From: Candidatus Competibacteraceae bacterium
Lineage (GTDB): Bacteria > Pseudomonadota > Gammaproteobacteria > Competibacterales > Competibacteraceae
DNA: 7,485 nt
Direction: 5' to 3'
NCBI GenBank assembly: GCA_003527885.1
Contig: DPWB01000288.1
Location: 1-7,485, forward strand
In this document: in pieces, positions 1 through 5,686 of the stretch
Layout: each line of letters opens with the position of its first letter
Position numbering within the stretch: the first letter of the stretch is position 1
Notes under the pieces: generated by a model
Databases searched by the model: none
What the model was told of the DNA's origin: nothing
The model's input: only the letters and a program-made list of their open reading frames with translations
Made by a program: the position numbers and the translations under genes

Positions 1-96
1 TCTTTCTTTTGTTTTCTTTTTTTTTTAATGATACGGCGACCACCGAGATCTACACTAGATCGCTCGTCGGCAGCGTCAGATGTGTATAAGAGACAG
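1..96 (+). other. Illumina Nextera P5 adapter with T-rich leader (not genomic)
   Basis: Bases 27-55 are the Illumina P5 sequence, 56-63 (TAGATCGC) match a standard Nextera i5 index (the 501 index, from memory), 64-77 are the Nextera read-1 adapter stem, and 78-96 are the 19-bp Tn5 mosaic end AGATGTGTATAAGAGACAG. Directly before P5, bases 17-26 are exactly ten T, which matches the T10 spacer of the flow-cell P5 oligo. Bases 1-16 are T-rich noise of the kind seen when a read runs past the end of a short insert. The whole stretch is untrimmed library sequence assembled onto the contig end, and genuine DNA begins at about base 97. Any ORF starting at the ATG at 80-82 begins inside the adapter. 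Confidence 0.98.
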
Positions 97-448
97 GCGC
101 GAACCTGACCTACTGGTATTGGACGAACCGATTCAGGGCGTGGATTTGAACGGCCAATACGAACTTTACGAGCTGATCGGGGGGCTGCGGCAACGGCGCG
201 GCTGCGGCATCCTGATGGTGTCGCACGAGCTGCATCTGGTCATGGCCGCCACCGATCAGGTGATCTGTCTCAACCGCCACGTCTGCTGTTCCGGCCATCC
301 CGATCACGTGGCCCGCGATCCGGCTTTTCTCGAACTGTTCGGCAGCGACGGCGCCCGTAATCTGGCGATCTACCACCACCATCACAACCACCACCACGAT
401 TTGCACGGCGTCGTGGTGGCGCCGGTGGAGGGCGGCATTCATGGATGA
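97..448 (+). CDS. znuC: Zinc ABC transporter ATP-binding protein ZnuC, C-terminal part (5' end missing)
   Basis: This is the C-terminal half of the ATPase that powers high-affinity zinc import through ZnuB, on the cytoplasmic face of the inner membrane. Visible parts are the Walker B/D-loop region [12 protein letters not shown] (nt 110-145), the H-loop MVSHELH (the His codon is at 224-226), a pair of cysteines in VCCSG, and a histidine-rich tail ([15 protein letters not shown], about nt 365-409). This layout is typical of ZnuC and would suit zinc handling. Walker A and the signature motif are missing because the adapter cuts off the gene, so there is no native start here. The codon spanning 95-97 contains adapter bases. 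The stop at 446-448 overlaps the znuB start by 8 bp, which indicates an operon and probable translational coupling. Zur control is usual for the family, but the promoter is outside the window. Confidence 0.93.
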
Positions 449-1232
449 TTTTCTGGTTCGCGCGCTGGCGGGCGGTGCCGGCGTGGCGCTGGCGGCCGGA
501 CCGCTCGGCGCCTTCATCGTCTGGCGGCGCATGGCCTATTTCGGCGATACCCTGGCCCATTCGGGCCTGCTGGGGGTCGCGCTGGGCGCGGTGCTCGGCA
601 TCAATCCGGGTCTGGGCGTGGTCCTCACCTGCCTGGTGGTGGCGCTGGTTTTAGTGCTGTTACAGCGGCGACACGCGCTGGCCACCGACACCCTGCTCGG
701 CATCCTCGCCCACACCACCCTGTCGCTGGGACTGGTGACGCTCGCCTTCCTGGAAACGGTGCGGATCGATCTGACCGGCTATCTGTTCGGCGATATTCTG
801 TCGGTTGGCGCGACCGACCTCTATTGGATTTGGGGTGGCAACCTGCTGGCTTTGGGCGTGCTGGCGTGGCTGTGGCGACCGCTGCTGGCGGCCACCGTCC
901 ACGAAGAGCTGGCGCGGGTGGAAGGGGTCCCGGTCTTTCAGGTGCGGCTGGCTTTCATGTTGCTGATCGCCATCGTCATCGCCGTGGCGATGAAAGTGGT
1001 CGGGATCCTGCTCATCACCTCGCTGCTGATTATCCCGGCGGCGACGGCGCGCCGCTTCGCCCGTACCCCGGAGAGCATGGCGGCTCTGGCCAGCGGCATC
1101 GGCTGTCTGGCCATCGGGTTTGGGCTGTGGGCCTCACTGCGCTGGGACACCCCGGCCGGCCCTTCGGTCGTGGTGGCGGCCACCAGCCTGTTCGCGCTGG
1201 GTTCGGCCATCCCCAACCGCTGGCCGCGCTAG
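441..1232 (+). CDS. znuB: Zinc ABC transporter membrane permease ZnuB
   Basis: This 263-residue integral membrane permease of the ABC-3 (metal ion) family forms the inner-membrane channel for Zn2+ delivered by ZnuA and is driven by ZnuC. The length is close to E. coli ZnuB (about 261). Conserved family stretches include [19 protein letters not shown] near the N-terminus, [31 protein letters not shown], and the strongly conserved cytoplasmic segment [20 protein letters not shown] followed by DTPAGPSVV near the C-terminus. About seven to eight hydrophobic segments are evident. The ATG at 441 overlaps the end of znuC by 8 bp, with GGAGGGCGG just upstream (427-435) as a possible ribosome site. 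No znuA or zur gene lies nearby; the next gene is an unrelated regulator about 200 bp downstream, so znuB probably ends this transcript. Confidence 0.96.
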   Translation: MDDFLVRALAGGAGVALAAGPLGAFIVWRRMAYFGDTLAHSGLLGVALGAVLGINPGLGVVLTCLVVALVLVLLQRRHALATDTLLGILAHTTLSLGLVTLAFLETVRIDLTGYLFGDILSVGATDLYWIWGGNLLALGVLAWLWRPLLAATVHEELARVEGVPVFQVRLAFMLLIAIVIAVAMKVVGILLITSLLIIPAATARRFARTPESMAALASGIGCLAIGFGLWASLRWDTPAGPSVVVAATSLFALGSAIPNRWPR

Positions 1233-1239
1233 CTCATGC

Positions 1240-1281
1240 CCGGTGCTGTTCGCGGATGCCACGCTCCGGCACGGATTTTTT
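1240..1281 (+). terminator. Possible weak intrinsic terminator after znuB
   Basis: Eight bases past the znuB stop, an imperfect hairpin can form. CCGGTGC (1240-1246) pairs, with one bulged G, with GCACGG (1269-1274). An inner helix CGGA (1253-1256)/TCCG (1265-1268) stacks under it. An A and a run of six T (1276-1281) follow. The position and T-run suit transcription termination of the znu operon, but the helix has a six-base bulge, so the assignment is tentative. Confidence 0.35.
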
Positions 1282-1347
1282 CGGCCTCATCACCACCAGC
1301 GCGGATTCTCCCATAAAGCGGTCATCGATCGGTCCGCGGATCGTAAA

Positions 1348-1396
1348 CGGAGAAGCCTGGATGCGAACTTCTCCGACTAAACTAAAGCCAGTTTAG
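1348..1396. repeat. Two tandem hairpins upstream of the tyrR-like gene
   Basis: The first is a perfect 8-bp inverted repeat, CGGAGAAG (1348-1355) and CTTCTCCG (1368-1375), with a 12-base loop. One base later comes a perfect 7-bp inverted repeat, CTAAACT (1377-1383) and AGTTTAG (1390-1396), with a 6-base loop. No T-run follows either. They lie 40-88 bp before the regulator start codon, so they could be leader-RNA structures, operator half-sites for the regulator itself, or a remnant of a dispersed repeat. They do not match the TGTAAA-N6-TTTACA TyrR box. Confidence 0.55.
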
Positions 1397-1435
1397 AGTC
1401 CTTTCCCCGAGACGCCACATCCCAAAGAGGCGAAC

Positions 1436-2995
1436 ATGCGGCTCAACATCCGCTTTGTCGATCGAATCGGCATCTTCCAGGAAATGCTGCTGGTCTTTGC
1501 CGAGCGACGCCTGAACGTCGTCGCGGTCGAGGTCGATCTGCCCAACATCTACGTCGATGTCCCGGATCTGACCGCGCAGCGGCTCACCGAACTGCGCGAG
1601 GCGCTCGCCCTGATCGACGGCGTGGAAGACATTTTCGATGTCGACATGCTTCCCGGAATGCGGCGGCGACTTTATCTCGATGCCCTGCTGGCGGCCATGG
1701 CCGATCCGGTGCTGGCGGTCGACGCGGACGGCGCCATCATCGTCGCCAACGCGGCCGCTGCCGCCGTCGCCGAGATCGGCGAACCCGCGTTGCGGGGGAT
1801 GGCGCTGGGCGAGTTGTTCGGCGACGACGCTTTGCAGGCGGAGTTGAGCCAGAGTCGCTTTCACGCGCCGCTGCGCGAAGTCATGCTGCGGGGCAAGCCT
1901 TTTTTGCTGGATACTCGACCGCTGGCGGAAGCCGCCGGAGGCCAGTCGGCCGGCGGCGTGATCACCTTGCACGCGCCAAGCCGCATCGGCGAACGGCTGC
2001 ACGCGGTGCAGCGTGTCGAAGAAACCGGTTTCGCGACGATTCTCGGGGAATCCGCGCCGGTTCGGGCACTGAAGGCGCGGGCGGCGCGCGTCGCGCTGGT
2101 CGATGCCCCGCTGCTGCTGCTCGGCGAGACCGGCACCGGCAAGGAATTGGTCGCGCAGGCCTGTCACGCTGCCAGCACGCGCTCGCAAGCACCGTTTTTC
2201 GCGCTGAACTGCGCGGCGCTGCCGGAAAGTCTCGCGGAAAGCGAGCTGTTCGGTTACGCGCCGGGCGCGTTCACCGGGGGCCAGCGCGGCGGCAAGCCGG
2301 GCCTTTTGGAACTCGCCAACCACGGCACCGTCTTCCTCGATGAAGTCGGTGAAATGTCGCCCTACCTCCAGGCCAAGCTGCTGCGCTTTCTGAACGACGG
2401 CAGCTTCCGCCGCGTCGGCGGCGAACGCGAGCAGAAGGTCGATGTGCGCACCATCAGCGCCACCCACCGCGATCTCGAACATATGGTCGCCCAACACACC
2501 TTCCGCGAAGACCTCTTTTACCGGCTCAACGTGCTGACCCTCACCATACCGCCGCTGCGCGAGCGCGCCGAGGACATCTTGTTGCTGGCGCGTCTGTTCA
2601 TCGCGCGAGCCGCCGCCCAAGCCCGGCGGCCGCCCTGCCGGTTGACCGTCGCCGCCGAAACCGCCTTACTGACCAATCCGTGGCCGGGCAATGTCCGGCA
2701 GTTGCAAAACACCATCTTTCGCGCCGTCACCATGAGCGACAAGTCGATTCTCGATGCGTTCGACCTCGATCTCGCCCGGTCGAGCATCAGCGGTTCGGAT
2801 ACCGTCGCTGAGGAGCGCGCGGCGGACGCCGCTGACCCGAGCTGGGACGAGATTGTGGAGAAATCCGAGAAAGAGATCTTGCAACGCCTGTACCCGCTCT
2901 ACCCGTCCAGCCGCAAGCTGGCCGCGCGCCTCAAGACCTCGCACACCCGAATCGCCGACAAGCTGCGCAAATACGGAATTCGTGACCTGCGCTAG
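1436..2995 (+). CDS. TyrR/PhhR/GcsR-type sigma-54 enhancer-binding transcriptional regulator
   Basis: This 519-residue protein is a cytoplasmic DNA-binding regulator built like E. coli TyrR (513 aa). An ACT-like ligand domain covers about residues 1-75 (opening MRLNIRFVDRIGIFQEML), followed by a PAS-like region (about 80-190). The AAA+ ATPase domain (about 200-435) has Walker A GETGTGKE (230-237), Walker B VFLDE (299-303) and the arginine-finger segment FREDLFYRLN (356-365). A Fis-type HTH sits at the end, SRKLAARLKTSHTRIADKL (about 492-510). Unlike E. coli TyrR, which lost the sigma-54 contact loop, it keeps GAFTGG at 277-282, so it probably activates sigma-54 promoters as PhhR and GcsR do. 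The ATG at 1436 follows AAAGAGG (1424-1430). A sigma-54 promoter lies downstream at 3210-3226. The ligand is unknown: aromatic amino acids (PhhR-like) or glycine (GcsR-like) are the main options, and the neighbourhood favours glycine. Confidence 0.93.
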   Translation: MRLNIRFVDRIGIFQEMLLVFAERRLNVVAVEVDLPNIYVDVPDLTAQRLTELREALALIDGVEDIFDVDMLPGMRRRLYLDALLAAMADPVLAVDADGAIIVANAAAAAVAEIGEPALRGMALGELFGDDALQAELSQSRFHAPLREVMLRGKPFLLDTRPLAEAAGGQSAGGVITLHAPSRIGERLHAVQRVEETGFATILGESAPVRALKARAARVALVDAPLLLLGETGTGKELVAQACHAASTRSQAPFFALNCAALPESLAESELFGYAPGAFTGGQRGGKPGLLELANHGTVFLDEVGEMSPYLQAKLLRFLNDGSFRRVGGEREQKVDVRTISATHRDLEHMVAQHTFREDLFYRLNVLTLTIPPLRERAEDILLLARLFIARAAAQARRPPCRLTVAAETALLTNPWPGNVRQLQNTIFRAVTMSDKSILDAFDLDLARSSISGSDTVAEERAADAADPSWDEIVEKSEKEILQRLYPLYPSSRKLAARLKTSHTRIADKLRKYGIRDLR

Positions 2996-3033
2996 CGCGG
3001 TCTCGGCCGTTCCAAATCCGCTCTGTTCGAGCC

Positions 3034-3068
3034 GTATTGATTTTATTACGCCGTAATAAAATCAATAC
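3034..3068. repeat. Perfect inverted repeat, 16-bp arms around a 3-bp centre
   Basis: GTATTGATTTTATTAC (3034-3049) is followed by GCC and then its exact reverse complement (3053-3068). It starts 38 bp after the regulator stop codon and about 160 bp upstream of the sigma-54 promoter. As RNA it would form a long AT-rich hairpin with a tiny loop, but no T-run follows on either strand, so it is not a standard intrinsic terminator. It may be an operator or enhancer site, a Rho-linked 3' end structure, or both. Confidence 0.9.
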
Positions 3069-3130
3069 AATCCCTATCATTATGTTTTCAAAAATTTTTT
3101 ATCGATCTTTATAGTCGCTACAGGCATTTC

Positions 3131-3148
3131 TGTAAGGATATGACAACA
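3131..3148 (+). promoter_or_regulatory. Weak TyrR-like box
   Basis: TGTAAGGATATGACAACA has the TyrR-box frame TGTAAA-N6-TTTACA with the required G-N14-C spacing. It matches eight of the twelve specified positions: the left arm is good (TGTAA) and only ACA is kept on the right. It lies about 100 bp upstream of the predicted transcription start, a normal place for an enhancer site. The regulator at 1436-2995 has a TyrR-like HTH, which makes binding plausible but unproven. Confidence 0.3.
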
Positions 3149-3153
3149 GGTCT

Positions 3154-3179
3154 TGTGATAAATCGGGCCTATTTTCACA
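3154..3179. promoter_or_regulatory. Imperfect dyad TGTGATAAAT / ATTTTCACA upstream of the sigma-54 promoter
   Basis: TGTGATAAAT (3154-3163) faces ATTTTCACA (3171-3179), giving TGTGA...TCACA arms with an imperfect inner match. The arms are too far apart for a CRP site (TGTGA-N6-TCACA). It could be a second activator site or a LysR-type operator; the element is seen directly, the role is a guess. Confidence 0.3.
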
Positions 3180-3192
3180 TAAGCGGATGATC

Positions 3193-3205
3193 TATCAATA
3201 AATTT
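3193..3205 (+). promoter_or_regulatory. Possible IHF-binding site
   Basis: TATCAATAAATTT fits the IHF consensus WATCAANNNNTTR at every position except the last (T instead of a purine). It sits just upstream of the -24 element. IHF often bends DNA between enhancer and sigma-54 promoter. The local AT-richness makes chance matches easy, so this is only suggestive. Confidence 0.25.
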
Positions 3206-3209
3206 TAGA

Positions 3210-3226
3210 TTGGCATCGCTTTTGCC
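3210..3226 (+). promoter_or_regulatory. Sigma-54 (-24/-12) promoter
   Basis: TTGGCATCGCTTTTGCC carries the invariant GG (3212-3213) and GC (3224-3225) separated by exactly ten bases. It matches the consensus TTGGCACG-N4-TTGC at TTGGCA and TTGC. The predicted start of transcription is near 3237, about 60 bp before the LysR-type start codon. It points toward the LysR-type gene and the amidohydrolase. The upstream regulator keeps the sigma-54 contact loop, which strengthens the call. Confidence 0.75.
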
Positions 3227-3297
3227 CCACTCCCGTCACCAGCACGCAGAACTTGTCAGGTTGAACCGTTCAGCGCCAGCCATTAAGGAGCCACCCG

Positions 3298-3990
3298 ATG
3301 CGGCCGCTCTACAGCATCGATCTCAAACTCTTGAGAGCATTTGACACCGTGGTCAAGTGCGGGGGATTTTCAGCCGCTCAGGCGATGCTGAACATCAGCC
3401 AATCGATGATCAGCGAGTATATGGGCCAATTGGAAATCAGGCTCGGCGCCAAACTCTGCGAGCGCGGCCGCTGCGGTTTTCGGCTGACCGAAGCCGGCGC
3501 GGCGTACCATGCCGCCTTGCAACAGTTGTTCGAGGCCATCGACCAGTTCGGCGTGGCGTCGGACGTTCTTAGAAACGGTACGGGCGGCAAGCTCCACCTC
3601 GGTATCATCGACAATACCACCAGCGATCCGCTGTCGCCGATTCCGCCCGCCATCCAATGCTTCACGTCGCAAAATCCCCACGCGCACATCGCCGTGCAGA
3701 TCGGGGTCCCCAACGAGCTGGAAGTTTCGGTACTGGATCGCCGGCTTCATCTGGCCATCGGCTATTTTCCGGTTTCACCCGCAGGGGAGCCGCGTACCCG
3801 CCAGCGGTCAAGTCCCTCATTCGAAAACTGGAGGCGCCGGGTCAAGCGATCAACTAACGATCACCGACGAATGATCGGCAGCGCATGGAGATCGGAACTC
3901 AAAAAATTCACGTTAAAACACCCTCGGACGCCCGCGCCAGCCCCACACTGTTCGATCACCGCTCACCCACCTGGAGAAACGACGCCATGA
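3298..3990 (+). pseudogene. LysR-type transcriptional regulator, truncated/frameshifted
   Basis: The open frame of 230 residues starts at an ATG preceded by AAGGAG (3285-3290). Residues 1-65 are an intact LysR winged HTH (SIDLKLLRAFDTVVKCGGFSAAQAMLNISQSMISEYMGQLE...), with the linker helix and the first half of the effector-binding domain following to about residue 160 (VSVLDRRLHLAIGYFPV). After that the sequence becomes Arg/Pro/Ser-rich and no longer resembles the family, and the total is well short of the usual ~300. Another frame offers AYPPAVKSLIRKLEAPG ending at 3857, which may be the original C-terminus after an internal deletion. The residual ORF stops at 3988-3990, overlapping the next start as ATGA. 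It may act as a bare DNA-binding domain or be dead. It is the first gene after the sigma-54 promoter. Confidence 0.75.
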
Positions 3991-5144
3991 CCGCCCTTTT
4001 GAACGCACTGACCGCCGAACAGGAACAGATCAAGACTTGGCGGCACGATCTTCATCGCAAACCCGAAACCGCTTTTGAAGAAAAAAACACCGCGGGCTAC
4101 ATCGCCAAATTATTGCGCGATTGGGGCTACGAGGTCGCCGAAGGCGTCGGCAAGACCGGCGTGGTGGCCCGCCTGCAAGCGGGCGATGGCAAGAAATCCA
4201 TCGGCTTGCGCGCCGACACCGACGCCCTGCCGGTGCAGGAGATGACAGAAAGCGACCATAAAAGCACCGTTCCCGGCAAGTCGCACATGTGCGGGCACGA
4301 CGGCCACAGCGCCATGCTGCTGGGAGCTGCCCAACATCTCGCCAAGACCCGCGATTTCAACGGCGTCGTGAACCTGATCTTCCAACCCGCCGAGGAGATC
4401 ATGGGCGGCGCTCCGGCCATGATCGAGGATGGCCTGTTCGAGCGCTTCCCGATGGATGCGGTGTTCGGGATGCACAACATGCCCGGCCTGGATCTCGGCA
4501 AGCTTTACTTCACTCCCGGCCCGGTGATGGCGGCGGTGGATAACTGGGAAATCGCTCTCACCGGCAAGGGCAGCCACGGCTCCATGCCCGAAAAGAGCGT
4601 CGACCCGGTGGTGGCGGGCGCGGCGCTGGTGATGGCGTTGCAAACCATCGTCTCGCGCAATGTCGCGCCCAAGGATTCGGCGGTGGTCTCGGTGGGGGCC
4701 TTCCTGGCCGGGGATGCCGGCAACGTGATTCCGCAAACTGCCACCCTGCGCCTGAGCACCCGCACCAGCGCGCCGGAAACGCGCCAGATGGTGTTGGGCA
4801 AGATCAAATCCATCACCGCCGCCATCGCGACCGCTTACGGGGTCAGCCACGAAATCAAGGAAGGCCCTCCGGGCGCGGTGTTGGTCAACGACCCCGAACA
4901 GACCGAGATTTGCGCCGGGATCGCGAAAGGCTTGCTGGGGGAAGAAAAAGTCATCACCCAAGGACCGACCTTCATGGGCAGCGAGGATTTCGCCTTCTAC
5001 GCCCAGCAAAAACCGGCCACCTACTGCTTCATCGGCAACGGCGACACTCCCATGGTTCACCATCCCGAGTACCGCTTCGACGACAGCAACCTGCCCATCG
5101 GCGCGGCCTACTGGGTGGCGGTGGCCGAGCACTACCTGAAATAG
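3987..5144 (+). CDS. M20D-family amidohydrolase (hippurate hydrolase / N-acyl-amino-acid amidohydrolase type)
   Basis: This 385-residue cytoplasmic metallohydrolase belongs to the M20D group, which cleaves the amide bond of N-acyl amino acids. Hippurate, giving benzoate and glycine, is the best-known substrate of bacterial relatives. Motifs are DLHRKPETAFEE (21-32), GLRADTDALP, HMCGHDGH (100-107, with metal-ligand Cys102 and His104), QPAEE (133-137, catalytic and metal Glu), MHN (His163), the dimerisation-domain GKGSHGSMPEKSVDP, and VHHPEYRFDD near the end (His358). All expected ligands are present. An upstream in-frame ATG at 3885 would add 34 unrelated residues. The ATG at 3987 is preferred because it has GGAG (3973-3976) upstream and starts where family homology starts. 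It overlaps the stop of the LysR remnant by 4 bp. The exact substrate cannot be read from sequence; a link to glycine is inferred from the downstream gcv genes. Confidence 0.92.
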   Translation: MTALLNALTAEQEQIKTWRHDLHRKPETAFEEKNTAGYIAKLLRDWGYEVAEGVGKTGVVARLQAGDGKKSIGLRADTDALPVQEMTESDHKSTVPGKSHMCGHDGHSAMLLGAAQHLAKTRDFNGVVNLIFQPAEEIMGGAPAMIEDGLFERFPMDAVFGMHNMPGLDLGKLYFTPGPVMAAVDNWEIALTGKGSHGSMPEKSVDPVVAGAALVMALQTIVSRNVAPKDSAVVSVGAFLAGDAGNVIPQTATLRLSTRTSAPETRQMVLGKIKSITAAIATAYGVSHEIKEGPPGAVLVNDPEQTEICAGIAKGLLGEEKVITQGPTFMGSEDFAFYAQQKPATYCFIGNGDTPMVHHPEYRFDDSNLPIGAAYWVAVAEHYLK

Positions 5145-5212
5145 AGGTCGCTCTGAAACCAGCGCGACGGGCGCCCACTAATGGGTTCTAACACCGGCTA
5201 AAGGGCAAGATC

Positions 5213-5686
5213 ATGTACTCCGCACGCCGTTGGTCGGTTCGCCATGCCCGAACCTTGCAGAAGGGGTATCGGTGGTTCGAAGGGCTGATGGTCGCGCTCG
5301 ATCCGTTGTGGCGTCGTATCGGCTACGGGCGCCTGGAAAAGCCGGTGGCGGGCATCGAACGGGCCGTCAAAGGTTTCTTGTTCGACTGCCAGATGTGCGG
5401 GTGCTGCGTGTTGGGTTCCACCGGGATGTCGTGCCCGATGAACTGCCCGAAGAACTTGCGCAACGGGCCGTGCGGCGGGGTGCGGGCCGACGGGCATTGC
5501 GAGGTCAAGCCGGAAATGGCGTGCGTGTGGGTCGAGGCCTGCAACGGCAGCGCGCGGATGCGCGGTGGCCGAGCCGCCTTGCGGACGGTACAGCCCCCAC
5601 TGGACTGGCGCGGGCGCGGGCGCTCCGCGTGGCTGGCCCAGGCGCGGGAAAAAGCGGGGAATCGAGATGGCTCTCAACTTCGATGA
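5213..5686 (+). CDS. metV: MetV-like Cys-rich protein (methylenetetrahydrofolate reductase C-terminal domain family)
   Basis: This 157-residue protein has the cysteine-rich domain found next to, or fused to, some MetF proteins (MTHFR_C domain family). Residues 59-110 hold ten cysteines: CQMCGCC (59-65), SCPMNCPKN (73-81), GPCGGV (85-90), HCEV (95-98), MACVW (102-106) and Cys110. Such clusters are expected to bind iron-sulfur or zinc. In acetogens MetV partners MetF in methylene-THF reduction. The N-terminus is basic, and the last ~45 residues are Arg-rich and look less constrained. The start follows AAAGGGC (5199-5205). The last 20 bases overlap the start of metF, so the two are almost certainly co-translated and form a complex. 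Family membership is well supported; the cofactor is inferred. Confidence 0.85.
   Translation: MYSARRWSVRHARTLQKGYRWFEGLMVALDPLWRRIGYGRLEKPVAGIERAVKGFLFDCQMCGCCVLGSTGMSCPMNCPKNLRNGPCGGVRADGHCEVKPEMACVWVEACNGSARMRGGRAALRTVQPPLDWRGRGRSAWLAQAREKAGNRDGSQLR

Larger units (their letters stand above)
2996..3297. other. AT-rich intergenic regulatory region
   Basis: This 302-bp gap has no credible gene. Bases 3061-3240 are about 37% G+C by direct count (67 of 180), far below the flanking genes. It contains, in order, a perfect 35-bp dyad (3034-3068), an A5T6 tract (3090-3100), a weak TyrR-like box (3131-3148), a looser dyad (3154-3179), an IHF-like site (3193-3205), a sigma-54 promoter (3210-3226) and the ribosome site for the next gene (AAGGAG, 3285-3290). 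This is the usual order for an enhancer-dependent promoter: distant activator sites, a bend site, then -24/-12. Confidence 0.8.

Noticed and set aside
374..408. His-codon repeat (CAC/CAT) as a DNA repeat or affinity tag
   Set aside because: It lies in frame at the ZnuC C-terminus, where natural ZnuC proteins carry a histidine-rich tail.
1382..2620. 412-residue open frame on the minus strand across the regulator gene
   Set aside because: It is antisense to a protein with complete AAA+ and HTH motifs. Its composition (Gln, Arg, His, Asp-rich) is typical of a shadow frame in high-GC coding DNA.
3034..3068. Reading the long dyad as an ordinary Rho-independent terminator
   Set aside because: The stem is AT-rich and neither strand has a T-run right after it, so the canonical pattern is missing.
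3885..3986. Upstream ATG that would extend the amidohydrolase by 34 residues
   Set aside because: The added residues do not look like the family, and a better placed GGAG precedes the ATG at 3987, where homology begins.
4110..5132. 340-residue open frame on the minus strand across the amidohydrolase
   Set aside because: It is a shadow of the M20D gene, whose metal-binding motifs are all intact on the + strand. The antisense peptide is His/Gly/Arg-rich with no recognisable domain.
5147..5176. Short inverted repeats (GTCGC...GCGAC and GGGCGCCC) between the amidohydrolase and metV
   Set aside because: The stems are only four to five base pairs, with no T-run; such repeats are common by chance in GC-rich DNA.
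5565..5666. Upstream ATG that would extend MetF by 34 residues
   Set aside because: The extension lies inside metV in another frame, is Gly/Arg/Pro-rich and unlike MetF N-termini. GGGGA is well placed for 5667.
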